64,000 bases of DNA from HGM13634 sp045537285 (GTDB lineage: Bacteria; Bacillota; Clostridia; TANB77; CAG-508). Position numbers and translations under genes: made by a program. The notes under the pieces are model-generated. The model had not been told where the DNA came from and did not search any database. It worked only from the letters and a program-made list of their open reading frames with translations. The DNA is taken from positions 1 to 64,000 of the forward strand of contig JAZSPC010000052.1 of NCBI GenBank assembly GCA_045537285.1. Reading direction: 5' to 3'. This document shows, one piece after another, positions 16,562 through 25,227 of this stretch (its first letter is position 1; each line of letters opens with the position of its first letter).

Positions 16562-16917
16562 TGGTGGAGATGAGGAGATTCGAACTCCTGTCCAACAACC
16601 TTTCCACATAAACTTCTCCGAGTTCAGTTTGTTATTAAAATTCCCTTATTTTAAGTTAGCAAACAAACTTATAAACAAGGTAGTTTCTAAAATACCTACT
16701 ATTTGTGAAACAACAAATAGCTTCGTTTCCCACTAAGTCGTCGCCTTATCCTATAACGTGGGAATTATTGGTAAGACGTCGCCGCGACTAGGCAGCGTAT
16801 GCTAATTCTCTATTATCAGCGTTTATTTTTAATTTCGCTTTTTTATAGTGGCCAAAGCGACCATCCACTACTCGCTATTTATACTTCTAGGTTGCTGTCG
16901 AAACCAAGCACATCCCC
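16562..16917 (-). ncRNA. ssrA: Transfer-messenger RNA (tmRNA)
   Basis: About 356 nt. The 5' GGGGATG pairs with 3' CATCTCC to form the tRNA-like acceptor stem, followed by A and an encoded CCA. The T arm (GGAGTTCGAATCTCC) is present. The tag frame reads AKLKINADNRELAYAA and then TAG; the C-terminal hydrophobic residues are what ClpXP-type proteases recognise. The 5' part GTGCTTGGTTTCGACAGC is the conserved tmRNA start. Together with SmpB it rescues stalled ribosomes. Confidence 0.95.
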
Positions 16918-16955
16918 ATGTACTTATTTAGTATAACACATAAAGTCAAAAAAGT

Positions 16956-17702
16956 CTAGCTAATTTCTTTGGTATATTTTACTTTTCTTTGTATTAATTT
17001 TCTTAGCCCATATATAGTGTAAAATGGTAAAATTGATTGTGAAAGTATTGTAAATAATGTGTAGTATTTTCCAGTTAGATTATATAAAACTTCTAACGGC
17101 ATACCTGGGAAGTTTTGAGATATAAACATTAAGTTACTATCAAATATATTGTTCACAATATATGCAATAGCACAAATTATACTAACCATGCTAAAATAGT
17201 AAACTATATCCTTCTTTTCTAATTCAATATAATTAGTTATATTTACTAACAACGCTAAATATAGCATAATTCCATGATATATAAAACTATGAATACTTAC
17301 TAAATGGAACATTGGATAAGTAGGTAGTGATGTATATGGAAATAATATAAATATAATTCCTCCTGCAATTCCACCAGTTGCTATAAATACGTCTCCTACT
17401 CTTTTTAATTTTCCTTTACAAAATGAACTAAGTCCTCCTGCATAAAGTAACAAAGAACAATAATACAAAGGAACCCAATTATTAATATGACCTATTCCTC
17501 CTGTACTAATTTTAAATGCTGTTTTTATACATTCAAAAATCCATACAAATATTGTACAATTTCTTATTATATTCTTTACATCTTTTTTTATCGTATATTT
17601 TAAAGCTACTATTATTGATACAATTGTTATTGCCATTAATATAAAATGCTTAATTGTAAATATTCCACATGCTTCATATTCTCCTGCTTTTGATAAAAAC
17701 AT
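16956..17702 (-). CDS. YwaF/TIGR02206-like integral membrane protein
   Basis: A 248-residue protein with about seven transmembrane segments. Family features include FTIKHFILM at the N-terminus, the NNWVPLYYCSLLLYAG segment and HLVSIHSFIYHGIMLYLAL, whose His residues are conserved in the YwaF/TMEM164-like family. Function is not established in bacteria. The start has ATAGGAAGTG upstream. It is monocistronic, located between ssrA and tRNA-Trp. Confidence 0.8.
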   Translation of the reverse strand: MFLSKAGEYEACGIFTIKHFILMAITIVSIIVALKYTIKKDVKNIIRNCTIFVWIFECIKTAFKISTGGIGHINNWVPLYYCSLLLYAGGLSSFCKGKLKRVGDVFIATGGIAGGIIFILFPYTSLPTYPMFHLVSIHSFIYHGIMLYLALLVNITNYIELEKKDIVYYFSMVSIICAIAYIVNNIFDSNLMFISQNFPGMPLEVLYNLTGKYYTLFTILSQSILPFYTIYGLRKLIQRKVKYTKEIS

Positions 17703-17846
17703 TTTTATTTCACTTCCTATTTTATTTCATTTAATTTCTACATATTTTTTAATTTATGTAATATATTATATATCAAATTAATAATTTCGTACACAACGTT
17801 TAATATAAAATTTTAATTTTTTAAATAATAATTTTCTTTTTCTCTC

Positions 17847-17875
17847 TTGCATATAATAAAAATATATGTTAAGAT
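17847..17875 (+). promoter_or_regulatory. Promoter of tRNA-Trp
   Basis: TTGCAT, 17 bases, TAAGAT, ending 20 bases before the tRNA. The rest of the gap from 17703 is AT-rich without clear features. Confidence 0.55.
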
Positions 17876-17895
17876 AAATAATGTACTAATTAGAT

Positions 17896-17969
17896 AGGGG
17901 CATAGTACATCGGTAGTATAATGGTCTCCAAAACCACTGAGCTAGGTTCGACTCCTAGTGCCCCTGCCA
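17896..17969 (+). tRNA. tRNA-Trp (anticodon CCA)
   Basis: AGGGGCA pairs with TGCCCCT in the acceptor stem, with discriminator G and an encoded CCA. The anticodon loop CTCCAAA gives CCA between TGGT and ACCA. The T arm is CTAGGTTCGACTCCTAG. It is followed by an intrinsic terminator. Confidence 0.95.
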
Positions 17970-17973
17970 ATAA

Positions 17974-17999
17974 ACAGACTTTGCAGAGGCAAGGTCTGT
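17974..17999 (+). terminator. Terminator after tRNA-Trp
   Basis: ACAGACTTT pairs with AAGGTCTGT (one G-U), followed by A and six T. The downstream M23 gene begins only 38 bases later and may rely on read-through. Confidence 0.7.
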
Positions 18000-18037
18000 A
18001 TTTTTTATTCAAATTTATTCTTTTTCTTGGAGGTTTT

Positions 18038-18628
18038 ATGTCTTTTAATATTGTTTCTAAATCTCTTATTCCTTTTGTCTCAATAATTTTAATTGTTCCA
18101 ACACTCTTTATTCCTACATTTTCAAATAATTCTAATTTAGAAATTAATCCCGAATTACTAGAAAGTTTTAATATATCTGGTTCTGTTTTTTATTGGCCTA
18201 TACCTGGTTATACTAGAATAAGTTCATATTTCGGAAACCGTAACTCTCCCACCGCTGGTGCCAGTTCATTTCATCAAGGAATTGATATTCCTGCACCTGC
18301 TGGCACAAATTTGGTTGCTGTTTTTAGTGGAATTGTATCATATATTGGTTTTAATGGTTCAGGCGGTTATGCTATACATATAGAAAACAATAATCTTAAA
18401 TTTATATATCACCATGTTTCACCTAATTATATTGTTGATATTGGAGATTACGTATATTCTGGTCAAGTTATTGGACAAGTTGGTCCTAAAAATGTTTATG
18501 GAGTTAAAAATAATCCATATAAAGATAGTAGTGGTAAGCCAACAAATGGCGCAACTACTGGACCACACTTGCATTTCACAATAAAAAAAGACGGCAGAGC
18601 CGTCAATCCTTTAAATTATTTTAAATAA
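18038..18628 (+). CDS. M23 family metallopeptidase (LytM/LysM-less peptidoglycan endopeptidase)
   Basis: A 196-residue exported peptidase. A hydrophobic segment at residues 9-27 acts as signal or anchor. The Zn-binding motif HxxxD is His79/Asp83 (HQGIDIPAPAG), and HLHF places His177 and His179. These residues are complete, so the enzyme should be an active peptidoglycan hydrolase. The start is the ATG after TTGGAGGTTTT; longer frames would run into the tRNA gene and are rejected. No promoter of its own is evident after the tRNA-Trp terminator. Confidence 0.9.
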   Translation: MSFNIVSKSLIPFVSIILIVPTLFIPTFSNNSNLEINPELLESFNISGSVFYWPIPGYTRISSYFGNRNSPTAGASSFHQGIDIPAPAGTNLVAVFSGIVSYIGFNGSGGYAIHIENNNLKFIYHHVSPNYIVDIGDYVYSGQVIGQVGPKNVYGVKNNPYKDSSGKPTNGATTGPHLHFTIKKDGRAVNPLNYFK

Positions 18629-19114
18629 TTACATATCGTCATCTTCATCTTCTTCATCGTGGTCATGACCGCAGTCTCCACCGCAATCGTGACAATGACC
18701 TGAGCAACCTTCATGGTCGTGTTCGTCATTCCAATCAAGTTCTATTGTATTTTCACATTCTGGACATACAACACTTTCTTTTGGACCTTCTGAAAAATCT
18801 ACTGAAAATTCCGCATCGCAATAAGGACATATAACATCAAAATCATATTCCTCATTTTCTTTAATATATATATCACTTTCTATTTTTTGTATTGAATCTT
18901 CAATTTCACTCATTCTATCATCTAAAACTTTGCATCTAACAGCAATATCTTCCATTTTTTCATTGCATTTTGCTTCTAATTTATCAAACTCATCTAAAAA
19001 TATCGTGTATATATTGTATATTTGAGTTTTTACATACTCAAAGTCTTCTTTGTTTGTTATTCTTTTTTCGATATCTGAAATAACTTTATCAAGCTTTTCT
19101 TTTAATTCTGACAT
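18629..19114 (-). CDS. Coiled-coil/zinc-ribbon protein with His-Cys-Asp-rich tail
   Basis: A 161-residue cytoplasmic protein. Residues 1-85 are helical and coiled-coil-like. A zinc ribbon follows (CPYCDAEFSVDFSEG...VCPECENTIELDW). The C-terminal 30 residues are a striking metal-binding-type tail (HDHEGCSGHCHDCGGDCGHD, then a run of Asp/Glu). The helical part plus ribbon resembles the clostridial CD1247-type family, without known function. It is 12 bases downstream of efp on the same strand, so the two are probably co-transcribed. It converges with the M23 gene, the two stops being directly adjacent. Confidence 0.75.
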   Translation of the reverse strand: MSELKEKLDKVISDIEKRITNKEDFEYVKTQIYNIYTIFLDEFDKLEAKCNEKMEDIAVRCKVLDDRMSEIEDSIQKIESDIYIKENEEYDFDVICPYCDAEFSVDFSEGPKESVVCPECENTIELDWNDEHDHEGCSGHCHDCGGDCGHDHDEEDEDDDM

Positions 19115-19125
19115 TAAACTATCTC

Positions 19126-19692
19126 CTATACTCTTTCCATATATTCACCAGTTCTTGTATCTATTTTTATAACATCTCCGATGTTTATAAATAATGGAAC
19201 TGATATTTCATAACCGTTTTCTAGTGTAGCTGGTTTTCCAGATGTTGTAGTTGTATTTCCACTAAATCCTGGTTCTGTATATGTAACTTCTAATTCTACG
19301 AACATTGGTGGTTCAACTGAGAAAACTTTTCCTTTAAAAGATAATACTTTAACACTCATATTTTCTTTTATGTATTTTAAACTATCTCCTAATTGCTCTT
19401 TGTTTAATGGTAATTGTTCATAGCTTTCATTATCCATGAAATAGTATAAATCTCCATCATTGTATAAGTATTGCATTTCTCTTTTTTCGATTTCTGCACC
19501 TTGTAATTTTTCTGATGGGTTAAATGTTTTTTCTAAAACTGCTCCTGTTATAACATTTTTTAATTTTGTTCTAACAAATGCTGCTCCTTTTCCTGGTTTA
19601 ACATGTTGGAATTCTACTACTTTATATACTCCATTATCCATTTCAAATGTTGTTCCATTTCTTACATCTCCTGCCATATATACTTCTGCCAT
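19126..19692 (-). CDS. efp: Translation elongation factor P
   Basis: EF-P (188 residues) relieves ribosome stalling at polyproline stretches. It has the three beta-barrel domains of the family. The loop HVKPGKGAAFVRTKLKN carries the Lys that is modified in other bacteria (KPGKG, about residue 35). The C-terminal SYIxR-type region reads IKIDTRTGEYMERV. Length is normal. The start has GGAGGTAG upstream. It is first of a two-gene unit with the metal-tail protein. Confidence 0.97.
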   Translation of the reverse strand: MAEVYMAGDVRNGTTFEMDNGVYKVVEFQHVKPGKGAAFVRTKLKNVITGAVLEKTFNPSEKLQGAEIEKREMQYLYNDGDLYYFMDNESYEQLPLNKEQLGDSLKYIKENMSVKVLSFKGKVFSVEPPMFVELEVTYTEPGFSGNTTTTSGKPATLENGYEISVPLFINIGDVIKIDTRTGEYMERV

Positions 19693-19807
19693 TTGTATCT
19701 ACCTCCATAATATTATAATTAAATCTTATATATTTTATACTATTTTTGCTTGAAAATCAATATTTTTCTTAATATTATTGATATTTTTATTATTTTTAAT
19801 GCAAAAC

Positions 19808-19842
19808 AAAAAGGAAAATGCAAAATTTACACTTTCCTTTTT
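19808..19842 (-). terminator. Terminator downstream of the pilin-like gene
   Basis: AAAAAGGAAA pairs with TTTCCTTTTT. It lies just after the end of the out-of-frame C-terminus of the pilin-like gene, supporting 19873 as the original gene end. Confidence 0.7.
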
Positions 19843-19872
19843 ATATAAAATTCTTTATATTTTCATAAAACT

Positions 19873-20082
19873 TTAAATTCCAGATGGGTTCATTACTATT
19901 GGTCGAACCCCTAATGTATCCACTTTCCCAATTATAAATGATGAATCACCATAAGTTTGTTTCCATAAACATTCGGATGGAAACATACCGCATTTCCTTC
20001 CAAATGTAAAAATTTCACCTCCCACACTAGCACTATCTTCAAATAGACGCCTCGAAGCAACCCAGTATCTATCGCCGTATAT
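19873..20082 (-). pseudogene. Out-of-frame C-terminus of the pilin-like surface protein gene
   Basis: Directly after the premature stop of the gene at 20069..22285, a different frame continues as IYGDRYWVASRRLF and ends TLGVRPIVMNPSGI before a TAA. The paralogue at 56563..58701 has NYWVSARNI... and SITLGVRPVVINPTGI at the same place, so this is the missing tail. The break is at GATATAC, where GATATATAC would restore LDIYGDRYW. Loss of one AT pair (or gain of one base) explains it. A sequencing error cannot be excluded. Confidence 0.8.
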
Positions 20083-22285
20083 CTAAATACCCCAAACTCT
20101 CTATTTGTGTTCGATCCGCGTCTCCGTTATCGTCACTTTCTTTTACTTTCAAGTCTTCAACTTCAAAATACTTTTTACTAAATTCTGAAAAAGTGTGATA
20201 TTTTGCTATATCAATACTTCCCCCCACACTTCTTACTCCTTCATTGTCTGTTGCAGTTACTAAACTTTTACAATAATTATTTATTGTTGTTATTGCATTA
20301 TTATATGACGCTATTGCTATGTCATCAGGGTCTGATGTTTTATATCCATCTTTGTTATAGTCAATATCACCTTCCTCTATTTCTCCATCTCCATTCAAAT
20401 CATCTGGTATATTGTCGTTGTCTAAATCTAAATATTTTAATAGGTTTCCTTTTATTTCTTGGTCATCGTATCCTAATGTTAAACTTCCTATTGCACTTTT
20501 GCTTATTATTTCTACTAAGTCAATTCTATCTGTTAATATTATCCAATCTTCTGGCGTTCCGTCCATGTTACTATCATATTTTACAGTTTGACCTTCTCTA
20601 CTTTCTGCTTTTACTGTACAAGTTACGCTATAACTTCCACATGTTGCTGTTATTATTGCTTCACCCTTTGATTTTATTACTATATTTACACTTGTTCCTG
20701 TTCCCTCAATGGTTGCTACATCTTCATTTGACGTTGTCCAAGTTATTTCTCCGTCTATATTTGTTAGTGAAGCTGTTAACTCCTCTGTTAATTCTTCTCC
20801 TTTTTTTATTGTTTTAGTTGTTTCTGTTTTATCTAGTGTAATTTTTCCTTCTAGCTGAGTTATTTTGCATGTTGCACTATATTCTCCACATGCTACTGTT
20901 ATTGTTGCTTCTCCTTTTGATTTTATTACAACATTTACACTTGTTCCCGTTCCTTCCGCTACTGCTACACTTTCATTTGATGTAGTCCAGGTTATTTCTC
21001 CTTCCACATTAATTAATGATGCCGTTAATGTTTCTGTTCCTCCTATTTTTCCATTTGTTATCTCTGTTTTATCTAGTTTTATACCATCTATTAAAGCTGT
21101 TATTTTCTCTTTTTGTCCACTTGGTGATGTTACTTCAAATACATATTCTCCTGCTTCTGTTGTTGCATAACTTGTTGTTACATAATTTCTAGCAAACCAA
21201 TCTATATTTTGTGTGCTTCCATCTGGTTTTGTTACTACTACTGGATGTGTTCTTGTATATGCTTGTCCTGCTACATATATTAATGCATGTTCTCTTGTAA
21301 AGAATTTTATTGATTCAACTCCTACATCTATATTATAATTTAATTGTGCTCGATATTCTTCTAATGTTGTTTTTCCTGTTATTTCAGTTAATATTGTATC
21401 AAATGTTTTCTCATTGTTATACCAGCCTTCTACTGTACTCTTTATCTCTTCTTCTGTTTTTCCTACTAGATCTGGTAATAACTTTTTAGAATATACTACT
21501 TTGGCACCATCGCCATGTACTACATACAAACTTCCAATCCATGCACTTTCTGTAAGAGATTGAATCATAACAAGCTTAACATATGAAGCTGCTGATGGAT
21601 ATCCATGTTTTTCTAGTACCTTTGCATCTCCTTGTTCTGTTATAAAGTCTTCATATGCCATATCATCAACGTTAGATTTTATTAATTCATCATATACAAC
21701 GTCTGGTCCTACTCCTAATAAACTTCCACCTAATGTTAGTATTTGCTCGGCTGTCATACCTGGTAAATATTCATATTCTAAATATTCATATCCAAACTTA
21801 GTACTATCATATTCTGGTAAACCTACTAAATCTATCCTTAAATTTATGTTATGTCCATTGTTTGTTTTAGATACTGTATAACTTACATCTATATCTTCTG
21901 CATCTGTGCTTCCTTCCTCTGCCTTCTCTACTGTAATATTCAAATTTTCATCTACTACTATCTTGTATTTTCCTTCTTCTGTTATTACTGCATTTCCTTC
22001 TATTGTACTTCCTTCAAAATGCTCATTTATTAATCTTAATAACTCTGCTTGGTTTAATGTTCTTCCATTCATGAAATATTCTGTTTGTGCTTTCATTTTT
22101 ACTAATTCTGCATCTTCTTTTAGTTGTGCCATTTTATGATTTTCAGTTGCAGTTATTGCATATGTTATTATTCCATCTCCTGTTATTTCTTGTATCGCCA
22201 CAACTGCTAGTATTAATAGCAGTACTACTGTTATTATTAATGCTATTAATGTGATACCTTTTGGTGTTTTACTTTTTCCTTTCAT
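20069..22285 (-). CDS. Pilin-like surface protein with Big_2 domains, frameshifted near the 3' end
   Basis: A 738-residue open part. The N-terminus KGITLIALIITVVLLLILA resembles a prepilin-type signal plus helix, but Glu5 of classical pilins is replaced by Ala. Residues 402-565 hold two bacterial Ig-like (Big_2) domains that are nearly identical in part (EITWTTSNE...GTGTSVN). A DLDNDNIPDDLNGDGEIEEGD segment (about 610-630) looks like Ca-binding loops. The end matches the protein at 56563..58701 but stops early at IESLGYLDIRR because of a frameshift; the remaining 60-odd residues are at 19873..20082. The start has AAAGGAGG upstream. The CA-repeat microgene copy B and its terminator lie directly upstream. 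Confidence 0.8.
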   Translation of the reverse strand: MKGKSKTPKGITLIALIITVVLLLILAVVAIQEITGDGIITYAITATENHKMAQLKEDAELVKMKAQTEYFMNGRTLNQAELLRLINEHFEGSTIEGNAVITEEGKYKIVVDENLNITVEKAEEGSTDAEDIDVSYTVSKTNNGHNINLRIDLVGLPEYDSTKFGYEYLEYEYLPGMTAEQILTLGGSLLGVGPDVVYDELIKSNVDDMAYEDFITEQGDAKVLEKHGYPSAASYVKLVMIQSLTESAWIGSLYVVHGDGAKVVYSKKLLPDLVGKTEEEIKSTVEGWYNNEKTFDTILTEITGKTTLEEYRAQLNYNIDVGVESIKFFTREHALIYVAGQAYTRTHPVVVTKPDGSTQNIDWFARNYVTTSYATTEAGEYVFEVTSPSGQKEKITALIDGIKLDKTEITNGKIGGTETLTASLINVEGEITWTTSNESVAVAEGTGTSVNVVIKSKGEATITVACGEYSATCKITQLEGKITLDKTETTKTIKKGEELTEELTASLTNIDGEITWTTSNEDVATIEGTGTSVNIVIKSKGEAIITATCGSYSVTCTVKAESREGQTVKYDSNMDGTPEDWIILTDRIDLVEIISKSAIGSLTLGYDDQEIKGNLLKYLDLDNDNIPDDLNGDGEIEEGDIDYNKDGYKTSDPDDIAIASYNNAITTINNYCKSLVTATDNEGVRSVGGSIDIAKYHTFSEFSKKYFEVEDLKVKESDDNGDADRTQIESLGYLDIRR

Positions 22286-22343
22286 TTTTATTCCTCCTTT
22301 GAAAAATTAAATTTATATTTTTTATTTAGATGTTGTTAGGGTT

Positions 22344-22515
22344 ATTTAACATCTTTAACATTAAAAACTTTTTTAGACGCAAAAAAGACAGGTAAATATT
22401 TTTACCTATCTTTTATTCGTATATTTAATAAAGCATATTTTATGCTTGCTTCTTTTTTATTTATTAAATTACCTTGTGTGTGTGTGTGTGTGTGTGTACT
22501 CTCTCAACGGTTTCA
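22344..22515. repeat. Dispersed repeat, copy B (CA-repeat microgene unit)
   Basis: Second copy of 11..191, same orientation, with (GT)11 at 22476..22497 instead of (GT)13. It fills much of the gap between the pilin-like gene and the small membrane gene at 22636. Confidence 0.85.
22387..22410 (-). terminator. Intrinsic terminator of the copy B microgene
   Basis: On the minus strand GATAGGTAAA pairs with TTTACCTGTC and TTTTTT follows. It lies about 100 bases upstream of the pilin-like start codon, where no separate strong promoter is visible, so expression of that gene may depend on read-through. Confidence 0.7.
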
Positions 22516-22526
22516 AGGTTTTGCAT
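22464..22526 (-). CDS. CA-repeat microgene, out-of-frame copy
   Basis: The start ATG has AAAGGAG nine bases upstream. The frame reads MQNLETVERV, three His-Thr pairs and then HKVI before a TAA, 20 residues in all. The (AC)11 tract shifts the ribosome out of the conserved tail, which survives in another frame as QGNLINKKEASIKYALLNIR plus IKDR and ends at 22402. With n of the form 3k+1 (10 or 13 repeats) the tail would be in frame. The promoter (22570..22599) and terminator (22387..22410) are intact, so this looks like an OFF state and not a decayed gene. No family is known to me. Confidence 0.5.
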   Translation of the reverse strand: MQNLETVERVHTHTHTHKVI

Positions 22527-22569
22527 CTTTTATTTCTCCTTTGTTTCTTCTTTTATTTTTATATTTCAA

Positions 22570-22599
22570 ATTATATATTTAATAAGTTCGTTTTGTCAA
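22570..22599 (-). promoter_or_regulatory. Sigma-A promoter of the copy B microgene
   Basis: TTGACA, 18 bases, TATAAT on the minus strand, about 45 bases before the microgene start. Its sequence differs from the copy A promoter, so only the transcribed part is duplicated. Confidence 0.65.
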
Positions 22600-22635
22600 T
22601 ATTTTTTATTAAATGTAATACAATTGTAATATTTA

Positions 22636-22818
22636 TTATCTACTAAAAAATATAATTAATGCTCCAATTATTGCTACTACAAACCCTAAAATTTTAAAAC
22701 CTGCTGTCGCTTCGTTTTGGTCACCAAAACCAAAAAACTTTTGTGTTAAAAATCTTGCATCAAATATCATAATTGTTCCTAACATCGCAATTATTAATCC
22801 TATTATTAATTTCCACAT
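22636..22818 (-). CDS. Small two-helix membrane protein
   Basis: A 60-residue protein with two hydrophobic segments (about residues 2-19 and 42-58) around a charged loop containing FFGFGDQNEATAGFK. Unknown function; small proteins of this type are common in Clostridia. The start is the ATG after GAAGGTGAACA; an in-frame GTG three codons earlier is part of the ribosome binding site. It lies 12 bases downstream of recG on the same strand and is probably co-transcribed. Confidence 0.65.
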   Translation of the reverse strand: MWKLIIGLIIAMLGTIMIFDARFLTQKFFGFGDQNEATAGFKILGFVVAIIGALIIFFSR

Positions 22819-22830
22819 ATTGTTCACCTT

Positions 22831-24879
22831 CTATATTTCAATTCTGTTTTTTAATTTTTCTTCTACCAACTTCTTTAATCTTATGTTCTTTTCATCTTCT
22901 AACAATGGGTCTTCTTGCAAAATTTTTATAGATACACTTTGTACTAATTTTAACATTTTAATATCTTCAAAAAGATTTGCAATTTTAAACTCTGGAAGTC
23001 CATGTTGTTTTGTTCCAAAAAATTCTCCTGAACCTCTTAATTCTAAATCTTTTTCAGATATTATGAAGCCATCATTAGTATCTTGCATAACTTGCATTCT
23101 TTTTCTTATTACTTCTGAATTTCCTTCATATTTTAGAATACAATATGATTGATACTCTCCTCTACCAACTCTTCCTCTTAATTGGTGAAGTTGAGCTAGC
23201 CCAAATCTTTCTGCATTTTCTATAACCATAATATTTGCATTTGGAATATTTACACCAACTTCGATTACAGTAGTAGAAATTAATATATCTATTTCTTTGT
23301 TTTTGAATTTTTCCATTATTTCATCTTTTTCTTTTGGTCTCATCTTACCATGTAAATATTCTACTTTATATTCTTTAAATATTTCTGTTTTATATTTTTC
23401 TGCAAGTTCTAATACAGATTTTGCATTTATTTCTTCGTTTTCTTCAACAAGTGGACATACAATATATGCTTGTCTTCCTTCATCTATTTGTTTTTTTATA
23501 AAGTTATTTACTCTTTCGTCCATAGATTTTCTTACAGCAAACGTGTCTATTTTCTTTCTGTTTGGTGGAAGTTCATCTATTATTGATATATCTAAATCGC
23601 CATATAGTATTAAGGCAAGTGTTCTTGGAATTGGTGTTGCTGTCATAACTAATACATCTGGATTTTTTCCTTTTGATGCGATTGTACTTCTTTGTCTTAC
23701 ACCAAATCTATGTTGCTCGTCTGTTACAACTAATCCTAAATTTTTAAACACTACATTTTCTTCTAATAGAGAATGTGTTCCTATTAATATATCTATTTCT
23801 CCATTTTTTAATCTTTCTAATATATCTTCTTTTTTCTTTTTAGTAGTACTACCAAGTAATAGATCACATCTAATACCATGTTTTGAAAGAACTGCTTCAA
23901 AACTTTCTAAATGTTGAGTTGCCAAAATTGAAGTTGGTGCCATTATAGCCATTTGATAACCAGACTTTACCGCTTTATATGCTGCAATTATTGCTACAAT
24001 TGTTTTACCAGAACCAACATCCCCTTGAAGAAGTCTATTCATAGCTTTTTCAGATTCCATATCTTTATCTATTTCTTCTAAAACTCTAAGTTGTGCTTTT
24101 GTAAGTTTAAATGGTAATTCATTTATTAATTCAGACATTTTTACATCTTTATTAAAACATATTCCTGTTTCATCATTTTTGTATTTATTCTTTAAACTTA
24201 AAAGTAATAACTGCATTGTCAAAAGTTCTTCAAACACCAATCTATTTCTAGCTTTATTAAAATCCGAAAACTCGCTTGGAAAATGTATCTTATTTATTGC
24301 ATCTTTTAAACTCAATAGTTTATACTCTTCTAGCAAATACTCTGGCATTGTTTCATCTAATTGGTCTCTTGTAAGTTCTAAACCATTTTCAATTATCTGC
24401 CTAATTGTATTTTGAGAAAGATTATATGTTACAGGATATAGTGGTATTATTTTTCCTGTATTTTTAGATTTTTCTTCTTCATCATATACAGGAGAAATCA
24501 TCTCAGTCATCCCTATTTTTCTATTTATTTTCCCATAGAATTTATACTTTTTACCCATTTGAAACATATTTTTTAAATATGACTGATTATACCATACAAG
24601 TTCGCAAGAGTCTGTTTCGTCTCTTACTATTAACTTATATATAGTCATATTTTTTCTGTATGTTCTTATCTCACGCATTTTAGAAGTAACTATTGCTTCT
24701 ATTAAAACTTCTTCACCATCAACAGTATCAGCAATTTTTTTAGGTTTACTTCTATCTTCATAATCACGTGGGTAATATGTAATTAAATCCTCCAAATTAT
24801 ATATATTTAATTTATTTAAGAGTTTAACTCTGTTTGGTCCAACTCCTTTAACAAATTTAACATCATCAGATAAATTCAT
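22831..24879 (-). CDS. recG: ATP-dependent DNA helicase RecG
   Basis: RecG (682 residues) is a superfamily-2 helicase that reverses stalled replication forks and processes recombination intermediates. The N-terminal wedge/OB domain (residues 1-230) is followed by Walker A LLQGDVGSGKTIVA, the DEQH box (VVTDEQHRFGVRQR), motif III VMTATPIPRTLAL and motif VI HQLRGRVGRG. The TRG-type C-terminus is present. The length is normal. The start has AAGGAGAAATAT upstream. It is located between a small membrane gene and tRNA-Gly. Confidence 0.97.
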   Translation of the reverse strand: MNLSDDVKFVKGVGPNRVKLLNKLNIYNLEDLITYYPRDYEDRSKPKKIADTVDGEEVLIEAIVTSKMREIRTYRKNMTIYKLIVRDETDSCELVWYNQSYLKNMFQMGKKYKFYGKINRKIGMTEMISPVYDEEEKSKNTGKIIPLYPVTYNLSQNTIRQIIENGLELTRDQLDETMPEYLLEEYKLLSLKDAINKIHFPSEFSDFNKARNRLVFEELLTMQLLLLSLKNKYKNDETGICFNKDVKMSELINELPFKLTKAQLRVLEEIDKDMESEKAMNRLLQGDVGSGKTIVAIIAAYKAVKSGYQMAIMAPTSILATQHLESFEAVLSKHGIRCDLLLGSTTKKKKEDILERLKNGEIDILIGTHSLLEENVVFKNLGLVVTDEQHRFGVRQRSTIASKGKNPDVLVMTATPIPRTLALILYGDLDISIIDELPPNRKKIDTFAVRKSMDERVNNFIKKQIDEGRQAYIVCPLVEENEEINAKSVLELAEKYKTEIFKEYKVEYLHGKMRPKEKDEIMEKFKNKEIDILISTTVIEVGVNIPNANIMVIENAERFGLAQLHQLRGRVGRGEYQSYCILKYEGNSEVIRKRMQVMQDTNDGFIISEKDLELRGSGEFFGTKQHGLPEFKIANLFEDIKMLKLVQSVSIKILQEDPLLEDEKNIRLKKLVEEKLKNRIEI

Positions 24880-24944
24880 ATATTTCTCCTTAACATAATT
24901 TATTGTATCATACCAAGTATTTTTTTACAATATTTTATTCTTTA

Positions 24945-24974
24945 TTGGACTTATTCTTTTATTTATGTTAAAAT
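24945..24974 (+). promoter_or_regulatory. Promoter of tRNA-Gly
   Basis: TTGGAC, 18 bases, TAAAAT, ending 17 bases upstream of the tRNA. Confidence 0.55.
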
Positions 24975-24991
24975 ATATTTAGAGTAAATTT

Positions 24992-25066
<75 letters not shown>

Positions 25067-25109
25067 TTTATGATAAATCGGACTTTTTAGTTCGATTTTT
25101 TAACTTCAT

Positions 25110-25138
25110 TTGAAAATTTATGTTAATAATGATATAAT
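25110..25138 (+). promoter_or_regulatory. Promoter of the orphan gene at 25228
   Basis: TTGAAA, 17 bases, TATAAT. It leaves a leader of about 85 bases that contains the palindrome TTCGTAGCTATACGAA (one central mismatch). Confidence 0.55.
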
Positions 25139-25227
25139 ATTTTTGTTATCATTCGTAGCTATACGAACTACAACAAGAATAGCAAGTTTATAGTTTCTCT
25201 CAAAACAATTGTTAGGAGGAAAAAACA

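Noticed and set aside
16562..16917. Protein-coding frames across the tmRNA
   Set aside because: The tRNA-like ends and tag sequence identify tmRNA; no supported protein gene overlaps it.
20203..20817. Plus-strand Leu-rich frame of 204 codons
   Set aside because: Antisense shadow of the Big_2 coding region; low complexity (LLLL runs) and no ribosome binding site.
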